Shown here piece after piece: positions 17,174 through 25,673 of a DNA stretch of 64,000 bases. Every line of letters starts with the position of its first letter. Positions within the stretch are counted from its first letter, which is position 1. The translations under genes were made by a program, and so were the position numbers. Source of the stretch: Alistipes sp. (GTDB lineage Bacteria > Bacteroidota > Bacteroidia > Bacteroidales > Rikenellaceae); NCBI GenBank assembly GCA_017555905.1, contig JAFZFP010000027.1:57243-121242 (forward strand), given 5' to 3'. A model generated the notes under the pieces. The model did not search any database, had not been told where the DNA came from, and saw nothing but the letters and a program-made list of their open reading frames with translations.

Positions 17174-19039
17174 TTAAATCTCTTCTATTGCCTTTAGGAT
17201 TCCCTCCTCATCGTAGCCACACTCGGCATACAATTGCTGTGGCTTACCGTGTTCTACGAAACGGTCATCGATGCCAAGGTTTATAATCTTTGCGTTGTAT
17301 CCGCTACGCAGCAGGTGGGCAGCGATAGCCTCGCCCACGCCGCCACGGATTACACCATCCTCCACGGTGATTATGCGTTTGAATCGCTTACCTATGGACT
17401 CTATGAGGTCGGTGTCTAATGGCTTTACATAGCCTATGTCGTAGAGGGCTACGCTACGCTTTGTGCGCTCGATGGCGCGCTGTGCTACGTTGCACATAGT
17501 GCCGATGCCGATAATTGCAACCTCTTCACCCTCAATAAGTTGCTCGCCACGACCCTCAGCGAGCAGAGTAAACGGAGTCTCCTTCCACTCTACGCCCTCG
17601 CCAATACCTCGTGGGTAACGAATGACGGTAGGGTGGTCGGCCAACGATGCGGTGTACATCATCTGGCGAAGCATCCACTCGTTACGTGGCGCTGCGATAG
17701 TTATATTGGGGACACATCCGAAGTATGCGAGGTCGAATGCGCCGTGGTGTGTTGCGCCATCCTCGCCTACGATGCCCGCACGGTCGAGACAGAGTACCAC
17801 GGGGAGTCGCTGTAGTGCCACATCGTGGATGACGTTGTCGTAGGCGCGTTGCATAAACGACGAGTAGATGTTGCAGAAAGGACGACTGCCACCTACGGCA
17901 AGACCTGCCGAGAAGGTCACGGCGTGTCCCTCGGCGATGCCCACGTCGAAACATCTGTCGGGCATCTGGCTCATTAATATATTCATCGAGCAACCTGAAG
18001 GCATTGCGGGTGTGATTCCCACTATGCGTTCGTCGTTACGAGCCAAGTCGAGGAGTGTCTGACCAAATACATCTTGATATCTATCTGCCTTATATTGAGC
18101 GCGTTCACGTTCTCCTGTTGTAGCATCGAAGCGTCCTGGAGCGTGCCATACTGCAGGGTCTTGCTCTGCTGGCACGTAACCCTTACCCTTCTTGGTCTTT
18201 ATGTGTAGGAGTTTTGGACCCTCTATCTCTTTGAGTGCCCTGAGTGTGCGTACCAACTCCTCGATGTTGTGTCCATCGACTTGGCCGAAGTAGCGGAAGT
18301 TGAGGCTCTCGAAGAGGTTGCTATTTTGGAGGAGACCCTGCTTCACAGCATTGCCAGCCTTGCGGATGAAGCGGTGAAGGGGAGGAATCACTGCCAAGCC
18401 CTTCCATAGTGTGCGCTTCAGGGAGTTGTACCAGCGAGAGGTGGACATATGTACGAGGTATCTGTCGAGTGCGCCTGAGGGCTTGTCGATAGACATCTCG
18501 TTGTCGTTAAGTACCACGAGGATATCGGTCTTAGGTGATGCGCCTGCGTTGTTGAGGCCCTCGAAGGCGAGGCCTCCCGTCAGTGCGCCGTCGCCAATTA
18601 TGGCTACTACGTGAGCTCTCTTCTCTTGCATCTCAAGCGACTTGGCTATGCCGAAGGCTGCCGAGATACTTACAGATGAGTGGCCAGCACCGAAGGAGTC
18701 GTACTCGCTCTCCTCCATACGTGGGAAACCGCTGATGCCGCCGTAGGTGCGATTCGAGGCGAAGGCATCACGACGCGAGGTGATAATCTTGTGGGCATAG
18801 GCCTGATGTCCTACGTCCCAAACGATACGGTCGTCGGGGGTGGCATAGACATAGTGTAGGGCTATGGTTAGTTCTATCGTTCCGAGACTCGAGCCGAGGT
18901 GTCCAGGGTTTTTGGCACAACTCGCCACGATGTAGTAGCGCAACTCCTCGGCATAGGCCTTGAGTTCAGCCATCGACATCTTTCGCAGGTCGGCTGGTGA
19001 GTCCACTCGATAGAGGTATTTGTACTCTTTTTCAGTCAT
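17174..19039 (-). CDS. dxs: 1-deoxy-D-xylulose-5-phosphate synthase
   Basis: Dxs condenses pyruvate and glyceraldehyde-3-phosphate with thiamine diphosphate to start the MEP isoprenoid pathway. Visible motifs are FGAGHSSVSIS, the TPP motif from GDGALTGG to the Asn in LNNAG, the catalytic Glu in GIAEGHAVTFSAG and PRGIGEG. I place the start at ATG 19039, which gives 621 residues; an upstream in-frame TTG would add only three. It is followed closely by dapD. Confidence 0.96.
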   Translation of the reverse strand: MTEKEYKYLYRVDSPADLRKMSMAELKAYAEELRYYIVASCAKNPGHLGSSLGTIELTIALHYVYATPDDRIVWDVGHQAYAHKIITSRRDAFASNRTYGGISGFPRMEESEYDSFGAGHSSVSISAAFGIAKSLEMQEKRAHVVAIIGDGALTGGLAFEGLNNAGASPKTDILVVLNDNEMSIDKPSGALDRYLVHMSTSRWYNSLKRTLWKGLAVIPPLHRFIRKAGNAVKQGLLQNSNLFESLNFRYFGQVDGHNIEELVRTLRALKEIEGPKLLHIKTKKGKGYVPAEQDPAVWHAPGRFDATTGERERAQYKADRYQDVFGQTLLDLARNDERIVGITPAMPSGCSMNILMSQMPDRCFDVGIAEGHAVTFSAGLAVGGSRPFCNIYSSFMQRAYDNVIHDVALQRLPVVLCLDRAGIVGEDGATHHGAFDLAYFGCVPNITIAAPRNEWMLRQMMYTASLADHPTVIRYPRGIGEGVEWKETPFTLLAEGRGEQLIEGEEVAIIGIGTMCNVAQRAIERTKRSVALYDIGYVKPLDTDLIESIGKRFKRIITVEDGVIRGGVGEAIAAHLLRSGYNAKIINLGIDDRFVEHGKPQQLYAECGYDEEGILKAIEEI

Positions 19040-19181
19040 TGTATCCAAAATCTATACGATTGCAATTGTGTCAGCACACAGCAATTAATCTACAAATATA
19101 AGAATTTTTTAATAGATAGCCTCTACATAATCTCAAAAACCATACATCGCTCATTAAAAATCAAAAACTATCGACGAAAGA

Positions 19182-19212
19182 TTGTATTTTTACCCAAAAA
19201 TTATTACCTTCG
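19182..19212 (+). promoter_or_regulatory. Promoter of pyrH
   Basis: TTG at 19182 and TACCTTCG at 19205 are separated by 20 bases. The -7 element differs from consensus by one base (TTCG for TTTG). The ATG follows after 26 bases. Confidence 0.5.
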
Positions 19213-19238
19213 CATAATCAAAAAATAGTAACAAAGAT

Positions 19239-19955
19239 ATGGCTACAGCAAAATATCGCAGAATACTGCTCAAACTCAGTGGTGAGTCGTTGCAGGGAAA
19301 ACAGAATTATGGTCACGATGTAGAGGTGCTAAACGCTTATGCCCAGGAGATTAAGCAGATTAAGGCGTTGGGTGTGGAGATAGGTATCGTCATTGGCGGA
19401 GGTAATATCTTCAGAGGTATCCAGGGTGCTGGCCGTGGTTTCGACCGTGTTAAGGGCGACCAGATGGGTATGCTTGCAACGATTATCAACTCGTTGGCTT
19501 TGCAGTCGGCGTTGGAGTCGCAGGGTGTTAAGACTAAGGTGCTTACCTCGATTCGTATGGAGCCTATCGGTGAGTTCTATTCTAAGGCTAAGGCACTTGA
19601 GTACCTCGAGGCTGGCTATGTTGTTATCATTGGTGGTGGTACCTCTAATCCATACTTCTCGACCGATACCGCCTCTGTATTGCGTGGTATAGAGATTGAA
19701 GCAGACGTTATGTTCAAGGGAACGCGCGTTGATGGTATCTACACTGCCGACCCAGAGAAGGATCCTACGGCGACGAAGTTCGACACTATAACCTTCGACG
19801 AGGTGCTTGCTCGCAGACTCAAGATTATGGATCAGACAGCCTTCACGTTGTGCCGTGAGAACCACCTCTCGTTGATTGTCTTCGATATGGATACTCAGGG
19901 TAACCTTCTTAAGGTGGTGGCTGGCGAGAATATCGGCACCGTAGTTACCGATTAG
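19239..19955 (+). CDS. pyrH: UMP kinase
   Basis: PyrH phosphorylates UMP to UDP with ATP and belongs to the amino-acid-kinase fold. Motifs KLSGESLQG, GGGNIFRG and GGGTSNPYFSTD are all present. At 238 residues it matches the bacterial hexameric enzyme. It is followed by a TlpA-like gene and frr; pyrH and frr are neighbours in many bacteria, so the thioredoxin-like gene appears inserted into a conserved pair. Confidence 0.96.
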   Translation: MATAKYRRILLKLSGESLQGKQNYGHDVEVLNAYAQEIKQIKALGVEIGIVIGGGNIFRGIQGAGRGFDRVKGDQMGMLATIINSLALQSALESQGVKTKVLTSIRMEPIGEFYSKAKALEYLEAGYVVIIGGGTSNPYFSTDTASVLRGIEIEADVMFKGTRVDGIYTADPEKDPTATKFDTITFDEVLARRLKIMDQTAFTLCRENHLSLIVFDMDTQGNLLKVVAGENIGTVVTD

Positions 19956-20007
19956 CGTGTTGTTCGTGTTGGACAACGGAATGGTTTAACTTAAAATTAA
20001 GGACATT

Positions 20008-20601
20008 ATGGCAAATAAGACTAAACACACTAAGCGTGGCTCTACTACTTCATTGGTTGCGATGCTTGTTCTACTCTTGGCGCTTGTTGCGGCAATCATC
20101 TTTTGGCCCGTTGAAGCGAGTGCAAATAGTGCTGTGCAACAACCTCAGGATATAGAGTCTACAACCCTCATTCACGCTGGCGATATAGCCCCTGACTTCA
20201 CCGTCGAGATGCTTGATGGTAAGAGGGTTACGTTGTCGTCGTTGCGTGGCAAGGTGGTGTTGGTAAGTTTCTGGGCTACGTGGTGTCCTCCTTGCCGTCA
20301 GGAGATGGCGCATATGCAGGAGGGTGTCATCGATCGCTTCGCAGGTAGCGATTTGGTGGTATTGCCTATCTCTCGTGGCGAGAAGCGCGAGACTGTCGAG
20401 AAGTTTATCGAGAAGATGGGTTACGGCTTCCCCGTAGGTTTGGATATCGACCAGTCTATCTACTCGAAGTATGCCTCAAACTATGTTCCACGCAGTGTCG
20501 TCATCAACCGTGAGGGCGAGGTTGTCTATGTGGCAGTGGGCTACGACGAGCAGATTGCTCAGGAGATTGGTGTAGCCATTGCTGAGTCGTTGCAGAAATA
20601 G
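20008..20601 (+). CDS. TlpA-like membrane-anchored thioredoxin
   Basis: The protein has an N-terminal transmembrane anchor (about residues 15-36) and a periplasmic thioredoxin domain with the redox motif WATWCPPC at about residues 90-97, and the fold ends in SVVINREGEVVYVAVG. The cis-proline region is NYVPRSV. It belongs to the TlpA/ResA group, which reduces disulfides in exported proteins or in cytochrome c maturation. No cytochrome assembly gene is nearby, so the substrate is unknown. It lies between pyrH (52 bases away) and frr (25 bases away). Confidence 0.87.
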   Translation: MANKTKHTKRGSTTSLVAMLVLLLALVAAIIFWPVEASANSAVQQPQDIESTTLIHAGDIAPDFTVEMLDGKRVTLSSLRGKVVLVSFWATWCPPCRQEMAHMQEGVIDRFAGSDLVVLPISRGEKRETVEKFIEKMGYGFPVGLDIDQSIYSKYASNYVPRSVVINREGEVVYVAVGYDEQIAQEIGVAIAESLQK

Positions 20602-20626
20602 AGAAATAACAAACAGAAAAGATACT

Positions 20627-21184
20627 ATGGATACTAAGACTATTATGACTGAGGTTGCGGACCGTATGCAGCGTGCCGTTGATCACCTCACTGAGGAACT
20701 CCTCAACATTCGTGCTGGTAAGGCGTCGGTAAATGTTCTTAATGGCGTTTTCGTTGATTACTATGGCTCACAGACCCCTGTGTCTGGTGTAGCGAGTGTC
20801 ACTGTGCCAGATGCTAAGACCATCCTCATCCAGCCTTGGGATAAGAATATGATTCGTCCTATCGAGAAGGCTATTATCGACTCTAATATCGGCTTGACAC
20901 CATCTAATAATGGTGAGCATATCCGCCTCTCTATTCCACCACTCACTGAGGATCGTCGTAAGGAGATCGTTAAGAAGGTGAAGGCTGAGGGCGAGACTGC
21001 ACGTATCAGCCTCCGTAACGCGCGTCGTGATGCTGTTGAGGCATTCAAGAAGGCTGTTAAGGAGGGTATGGCTGAGGACGAGCAGAAGGACGGCGAGGCA
21101 CAGGTACAGAAACTTCTTGAGAAGTACACCAAACTCCTCGACGTAGAACTTGAGAAGAAGGAGAAAGAGGTGATGACCGTGTAA
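20627..21184 (+). CDS. frr: Ribosome recycling factor
   Basis: RRF splits post-termination ribosomes together with EF-G. The 185-residue protein shows the conserved segments EELLNIRAGKASVNVLNGV, SVTVPDAKTILIQPWD and IRLSIPPLTEDRRKEIVKKV, and the charged C-terminal helix. I use ATG 20627; a longer frame from 20579 runs into the previous gene and adds unrelated residues. With prfA in the same window, two of the termination/recycling genes are close but in separate units. Confidence 0.96.
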   Translation: MDTKTIMTEVADRMQRAVDHLTEELLNIRAGKASVNVLNGVFVDYYGSQTPVSGVASVTVPDAKTILIQPWDKNMIRPIEKAIIDSNIGLTPSNNGEHIRLSIPPLTEDRRKEIVKKVKAEGETARISLRNARRDAVEAFKKAVKEGMAEDEQKDGEAQVQKLLEKYTKLLDVELEKKEKEVMTV

Positions 21185-21206
21185 GAGGTCTATCACACAC
21201 AACGAT

Positions 21207-21238
21207 AGGGGTTGTCCGAAAGGGGCAACCCCTTTATT
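21207..21238 (+). terminator. Terminator after frr
   Basis: An 8-bp stem (21207-21214 with 21226-21233) is followed by TTTATTG. Confidence 0.7.
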
Positions 21239-21290
21239 GTTTGGTGGAGTGGGCTTGGGTTGCTCTGCGCTTTTATGGGCTAAAGAGTGG

Positions 21291-21402
21291 TAGGGAATAT
21301 AGGGAGATTAGGGAATTTAGGGAGGATTGTAATGCTGTTGAGATACGATCCCGTGTTATGTTATCGAGTGGCGTAAGCCTATACCTAAATCCGTTAAATC
21401 CC
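21291..21402. repeat. 9-bp TAGGGA-type tandem repeat with inverted arm
   Basis: Four units of about 9 bases (TAGGGA plus three variable bases) start at 21291, 21300, 21309 and 21318. An inverted, degenerate arm with the same 9-base spacing (TACCTAAAT, CCGTTAAAT) lies near 21382-21400. Together they could fold into an imperfect hairpin. The element fills the gap between frr and the next gene and resembles a second copy near 29.5 kb. Confidence 0.65.
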
Positions 21403-21450
21403 ATATAGTGCTGTTGGCAAGACATCGCCTTGCAACCACAAAAAACAGAA

Positions 21451-21478
21451 GAAGGGGTGTCCAGTCGGACACCCCTTC
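21451..21478 (-). terminator. Terminator after the 751-residue lipoprotein gene
   Basis: A perfect 12-bp stem (21451-21462 with 21467-21478) with a 4-base loop is followed, on the minus strand, by a TTCTGTTTTTT run. It carries the GTGTCC/GGACAC core. Confidence 0.8.
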
Positions 21479-21507
21479 GTTCGTGGGCTTACAGCCACAC
21501 CTATATA

Positions 21508-23763
21508 TTACATATAGAATGGGCGGATGTAAGTTGCGTTGTATGATGGAGTGAACGCCTTAGTCTCAACGCTCATAGTCTCAGCCTTAGCCTCGAATAC
21601 AGGCATCTCAACGCTTGCGCTCTCGAAGTTCAAGGTGATACCTGTGTTCTTGCCAATAACTACAGACTCAGGCATATAGAATGACTTGCTTGACTTGCCA
21701 GATGCAGCATTCAACTCATCAACCAAAGCCTTCAACTCGTTGATGTCGCCCTTGTTCTCTGCAGTTGCACAAGAGTAAGCACGGCCGATACCACCAATAA
21801 GACCATTCTGGTCTATAGCGTATGCCAAGCCAGTCTGTACAGCATCCCACTCAGCAACATAGAAGTTATATGGCTGGCTAAGCTCAGTGCCCTTCCATAG
21901 GCCAGTAGCCAATCGCCACAACGCTGGGTCAGGGTACTCGTTAAGGTTTGTCACGTCGTCACCTACCATGGTGGTAAAGAGTGAACGAGCACCATCAAAG
22001 CCACTATACTTAACAACTGAGATAGCCTTACCCTTAGTTGCTGCTGGCGCGCCAAATACGCTACCATTCTCCTCGTCACCAGAGTAGTGACCTACGATCT
22101 CTACTGTAGGGGTGATAGAGCCGACCTCCTTAGTAGTGAAGAGATTCTCGAACTTGTGGAGCTTAACAACGTGACCAGTCTCGAATGAGAGAGCAGCTAC
22201 GAAGCCCATAAGAGTAGTGTTAGGGGTGAAGCCACTTCCGTTGATATTCTGGTTGCCACGGTAGTAGAGGAGGCTCATAATGTCGAGAGGAGTAGTGTTT
22301 GGATTGTCCATCTCTCTGTACATTGCGAGAGTCTCATCGAAGCCTGCGTCGAGAACCTCGATGATAGTCTCCTCGTCGAAGTCTGCTGGGTTGCAAACAT
22401 CTACAACGTAGAATGTAGAGGTGTCGCTTGTCTTGAGCTCGATATCAGCGCTATAAGGGGTGATATTCGAAGCCGTCATTGTGAATGTAGTATCCTCTGG
22501 GTTGCCAGCCTTTGCTGAGTGGAATGTAACCATCTCAGGCTCTGAAGTGATACCACCAGCGTAACCGAATGCGATAACGTAGTAGTCGGTATCAGGCGAT
22601 GGCAATGAGTACTTGTAGATGCTGCCAGGGCCACCAGTGAAGTCCTGAACGCCAGTGTAGAGCATCATGCCACTGTTCATCCAACCGCCCCATTGCGCAA
22701 CGATGCCGTTCATAATCTCCTCAGCAGTTTGCTGACCATCCCAAACGTCGCACATCCAGCAGAATGTATCCTTGTTGTTAGAAGGGGTAACCTTGATGGC
22801 TGCCTTAATCGCCTCGATGTCTGTAACAGAGATCTCGAAAGAGATGTTTTTAGCCTTAACCTCGCCAGTGGTGTAGGTTGTAGTGTAAGGCTCAGTAGCG
22901 ATAGTTACCTGACCTTCCTCAGTCACGAAGAAGCCAGAAACCATATTGATATACTCAGCGTTTGCAATAAGGTCCTTAGCCTCGAGGGTAAGAGTACCCT
23001 TGTGGAAGATGTTGTTCATAATTGCATTATCTGAGTATCCTGCTGAACGCCAGTTGTTGATGTCCATTTCGAGGCAGAAGAGCATAAACTCCTTCTTGCT
23101 CATTCTGTAACCGCCTTCTGGGTCGGTGTATGCGTCGAATGTAGCCTTAGGCAATGTGTAGAAGTACCAGATATCCTCGTCGTTCGAAGGAGTTACGGTG
23201 TAGGTAGCGCTGTTGCCATCTACGGCAGTCTCGATCTCGAAAGTAGTAGCGAGGGTAGCGGCCTCAGCAGTAGTAAACTTTGTCTTGAGCGCCTTTGTTG
23301 TAGCCTCGTAGTTCTTTGCAGGGTCTACACCGAATACGATGATGTAGTAGTCGCTCTCTGGTGCGAGACGTGATACCTTAACGTCGGTAAGTACACCCTT
23401 GTCCACTACCTCAGGCATAAACTCAGCAAATGTCTTACCAGTTGTACGAGCCTCAGCCTCAAGCTCCTGGTAGAGAGTAGCGATGAGGTACTCATCCTTA
23501 GTGAAGTCGTCAGCGCTCTCCACGTCATAGATAACGCAGAGGTACTCAGCCTCAAGATCTGAAGGGGTTACGCTGTATGTAACCGAAGAAGAGGTGATCT
23601 CGCCAAGAGTTACCTCGAAAGTCAAGCCCTCAGGAGTGCCAGGCTGCTCGTTGCCACCAGGCTGCTCGTTGCCACCAGGCTGCTCCACATTAGGGTTCTC
23701 ACAAGCGACAAAAGCGAGTGTTACCACTGCCAACATCGCCATCAACCAATTGAATCTTTTCAT
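21508..23763 (-). CDS. Large surface lipoprotein with four Ig/FN3-like repeats
   Basis: The N-terminus MKRFNWLMAMLAVVTLAFVAC is a lipoprotein signal with the modified Cys at residue 21, followed by a flexible linker of GGNEQP repeats encoded by near-identical 18-base units (about 23640-23690). At least four related beta-sandwich units follow, each starting with a T/S-F-E/T-hydrophobic strand and a V/L-T/K-P/T-S motif, at about residues 47, 162, 302 and 425. The protein is acidic and extracellular in character. I recognise no enzyme motif. It probably sits on the cell surface or in the periplasm and binds a ligand. A TTTG-N20-TACTTTTG promoter precedes it on the minus strand. Confidence 0.7.
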   Translation of the reverse strand: MKRFNWLMAMLAVVTLAFVACENPNVEQPGGNEQPGGNEQPGTPEGLTFEVTLGEITSSSVTYSVTPSDLEAEYLCVIYDVESADDFTKDEYLIATLYQELEAEARTTGKTFAEFMPEVVDKGVLTDVKVSRLAPESDYYIIVFGVDPAKNYEATTKALKTKFTTAEAATLATTFEIETAVDGNSATYTVTPSNDEDIWYFYTLPKATFDAYTDPEGGYRMSKKEFMLFCLEMDINNWRSAGYSDNAIMNNIFHKGTLTLEAKDLIANAEYINMVSGFFVTEEGQVTIATEPYTTTYTTGEVKAKNISFEISVTDIEAIKAAIKVTPSNNKDTFCWMCDVWDGQQTAEEIMNGIVAQWGGWMNSGMMLYTGVQDFTGGPGSIYKYSLPSPDTDYYVIAFGYAGGITSEPEMVTFHSAKAGNPEDTTFTMTASNITPYSADIELKTSDTSTFYVVDVCNPADFDEETIIEVLDAGFDETLAMYREMDNPNTTPLDIMSLLYYRGNQNINGSGFTPNTTLMGFVAALSFETGHVVKLHKFENLFTTKEVGSITPTVEIVGHYSGDEENGSVFGAPAATKGKAISVVKYSGFDGARSLFTTMVGDDVTNLNEYPDPALWRLATGLWKGTELSQPYNFYVAEWDAVQTGLAYAIDQNGLIGGIGRAYSCATAENKGDINELKALVDELNAASGKSSKSFYMPESVVIGKNTGITLNFESASVEMPVFEAKAETMSVETKAFTPSYNATYIRPFYM

Positions 23764-23861
23764 AGTTAGTTTGTTTAATTAAGTTGTAAAGTATATTGTT
23801 ATTTTGCTTTTTGCACAAAGTGTTGAATCTTGCTATACTCGAACGCATACTTACCAATGTA

Positions 23862-23893
23862 CAAAAGTACATTATTTCTCTAAAAGCACCAAA
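23862..23893 (-). promoter_or_regulatory. Promoter of the 751-residue lipoprotein gene
   Basis: On the minus strand TTTG (23893-23890) and TACTTTTG (23869-23862) are 20 bases apart, about 100 bases before the ATG. The rest of the 296-base gap holds no gene I can support. Confidence 0.6.
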
Positions 23894-24013
23894 TTTTTCA
23901 GGGAGAAACTGTATAGCAAGGCTCCTTTGGCGTTACGCTCACTCTCAAAATGCTCATTTCATCCCAAATATACGCACCTATATCCTTCCCTCAGCAATAA
24001 GCCACCAACGACA

Positions 24014-24039
24014 AAGGGCTACCCCGAAAGATAGCCCTT
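24014..24039 (-). terminator. Hairpin after the BACON lipoprotein gene
   Basis: An 8-bp stem (24014-24021 with 24032-24039) lies about 20 bases past the stop. The T-run after it is weak, so termination efficiency is uncertain. Confidence 0.5.
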
Positions 24040-24059
24040 AATCTCTTTGATGGACTCGG

Positions 24060-25370
24060 TTAGAATAGTCTACCTGTCCAGTTGAGTGTTACCTTGTGTG
24101 CTGGGTCGGCATCGTCCTTGGCATCGATGACGATGGTGTAGTTGTTGTTGCCGTTGTCGGTGATTGTCATTGTGCCATCGAAAATTGGGGCTTGATCCAA
24201 GCCTACGCCATTAGCGTAATCAATTACCAATGAGCCCATTAGGAACTGACCGTCGTCGCTGATTGAGAAGCCAGGGATAAAGGTGTATGCCTTGAAGTCG
24301 GGCTTTGTCTCATCCTCTGCCGAGAAGCCTGTAGAGGTGTATGTTCCCGCGATTCCCGAAGCGCCATTGATAATGTCGTCGGTCAAGAAGTCGAGTACGA
24401 GGTATGTGCCATACTTTAGACCGTCGTCGCATACGAACTCAATCTGCCAGTTGCAGAAACCACACTCCCAGTAATCGCCGAAGCAATTGAGTGTTCCTGC
24501 GCAGTTTGTGAGGTCTATTTCGTAGTCGCTGTCGAGGGTAGAAACGTGGTCTGCCACCTCGTTGTATGTTAGTTCGTAGTCGCCCTTGAATGTCACGTAA
24601 TACTCTGTCGTAGTGCGCAATTCGTCGTTCTGCACCTCTGCTGTGAGGGTGAACTTGTTGCCCTCCACCACCAACTCGGCGTAGGTGAATGACGACGACC
24701 ACGCCTCGTTGTTGCCATCTACGAGTACATAGTCTGTATCGCCGATGTTGAGCATGGTGTAGATGTTGAAGTTATTTGCCGTGTCGAGGGTGTATGTGCC
24801 GTCGGGGACACGTGCGTTGTGAGGGTCCTCCGATAGTGGTCCAAGGATGTCGAGACGGAAGAACTCTGAGTTGCGCACGGTGCTACCATTAACGATGCCA
24901 CCGTCGGTGAGGATTACCCAGTAACGACCGATGCCCGAGAGTGAGGTGTCGTCGTACGAGCCGATAAGTGTGTCTGCCTCTACGGTCACTGTCGCAGCCT
25001 CCTGGGTCTTAGGCTCTTGGATGACCTCCACGCTGAAGCAGTGTTCCTTGAAACTTACCAAGACAGTAGCCTTGCGACTTGTCAGGGTTGTGTTTTCCGA
25101 AACGTGGATGCGCACGTAACCGCGCGACTCATAGTTCATTGCTGTTACTACCTCGGTGTTATCCGCTACTGCCCAGGCTGTTGCACCCTCCTCGGCTACG
25201 AGGTCGTAAGTGATTGTGAAGTTACCGCCCTGCTGTGGCACGTTGATTGTAGGCTCTGATGTCAGGGTGAGTGGTGAGTTGTTGTTTGGCTCGCTTGGGG
25301 CCACTGGCTTTTCGCACGCAACTGCCAACGCTACAATCATAGCGAGGAGTGCAAAAATAGACCTTTTCAT
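24060..25370 (-). CDS. BACON-domain surface lipoprotein
   Basis: The signal peptide ends in ALAVAC, with the lipid-modified Cys at residue 19. Residues about 36-115 form a BACON domain (EPTINVPQQGGNFTITYDL, later SENTTLTSRKATVLVSF and VEVIQEP), a carbohydrate- or mucin-associated Ig-like fold of Bacteroidota. The remaining 300 residues contain beta-rich repeats with Asp/Asn-rich loops and no motif I know. The protein is probably an outer-membrane surface lipoprotein. It is divergent from the 1246-residue lipoprotein gene, with which it shares a 300-base regulatory gap. Confidence 0.75.
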   Translation of the reverse strand: MKRSIFALLAMIVALAVACEKPVAPSEPNNNSPLTLTSEPTINVPQQGGNFTITYDLVAEEGATAWAVADNTEVVTAMNYESRGYVRIHVSENTTLTSRKATVLVSFKEHCFSVEVIQEPKTQEAATVTVEADTLIGSYDDTSLSGIGRYWVILTDGGIVNGSTVRNSEFFRLDILGPLSEDPHNARVPDGTYTLDTANNFNIYTMLNIGDTDYVLVDGNNEAWSSSFTYAELVVEGNKFTLTAEVQNDELRTTTEYYVTFKGDYELTYNEVADHVSTLDSDYEIDLTNCAGTLNCFGDYWECGFCNWQIEFVCDDGLKYGTYLVLDFLTDDIINGASGIAGTYTSTGFSAEDETKPDFKAYTFIPGFSISDDGQFLMGSLVIDYANGVGLDQAPIFDGTMTITDNGNNNYTIVIDAKDDADPAHKVTLNWTGRLF

Positions 25371-25440
25371 ACTTATTTATATAAATTTAAAATTAATTAA
25401 TCGCGATGTGATATTTTTTAATAAATTCTCATTCGAGCGA

Positions 25441-25448
25441 CAAAGTTA
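25441..25448 (-). promoter_or_regulatory. Probable -7 element of the BACON lipoprotein gene
   Basis: The minus strand reads TAACTTTG, 71 bases before the ATG. No clear -33 partner was found. Confidence 0.4.
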
Positions 25449-25557
25449 ATAAAAATATTGTAGTTGTGTATATGCTGAAATAAAAAACACTCTCCTATTT
25501 CCGAAAGAATATATTGGAATAAAATTGCGATTTGTGTGAAAAAATATTGCAAAGATG

Positions 25558-25589
25558 TTGCATAATTCAGAAATTTTTATTTAAATTTG
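25558..25589 (+). promoter_or_regulatory. Promoter of the 1246-residue lipoprotein gene
   Basis: TTG at 25558 and TAAATTTG at 25582 are 21 bases apart. A short GGGG/CCCC hairpin (about 25601-25616) lies in the 80-base leader. Confidence 0.6.
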
Positions 25590-25673
25590 CATTGATTATC
25601 GGGGGAATTGTCCCCTGTCGTGTAAACTTTGACACTATAACTAACTAATTTATTAACTAAAATCTTTAACACT

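Noticed and set aside
16699-17286. 195-residue plus-strand frame over dapD and dxs
   Set aside because: It is an antisense shadow of two well-recognised genes.
23796-24041. 76-81 residue frames in the lipoprotein gap
   Set aside because: They are in the promoter and terminator region of the flanking genes and show no protein-like composition.
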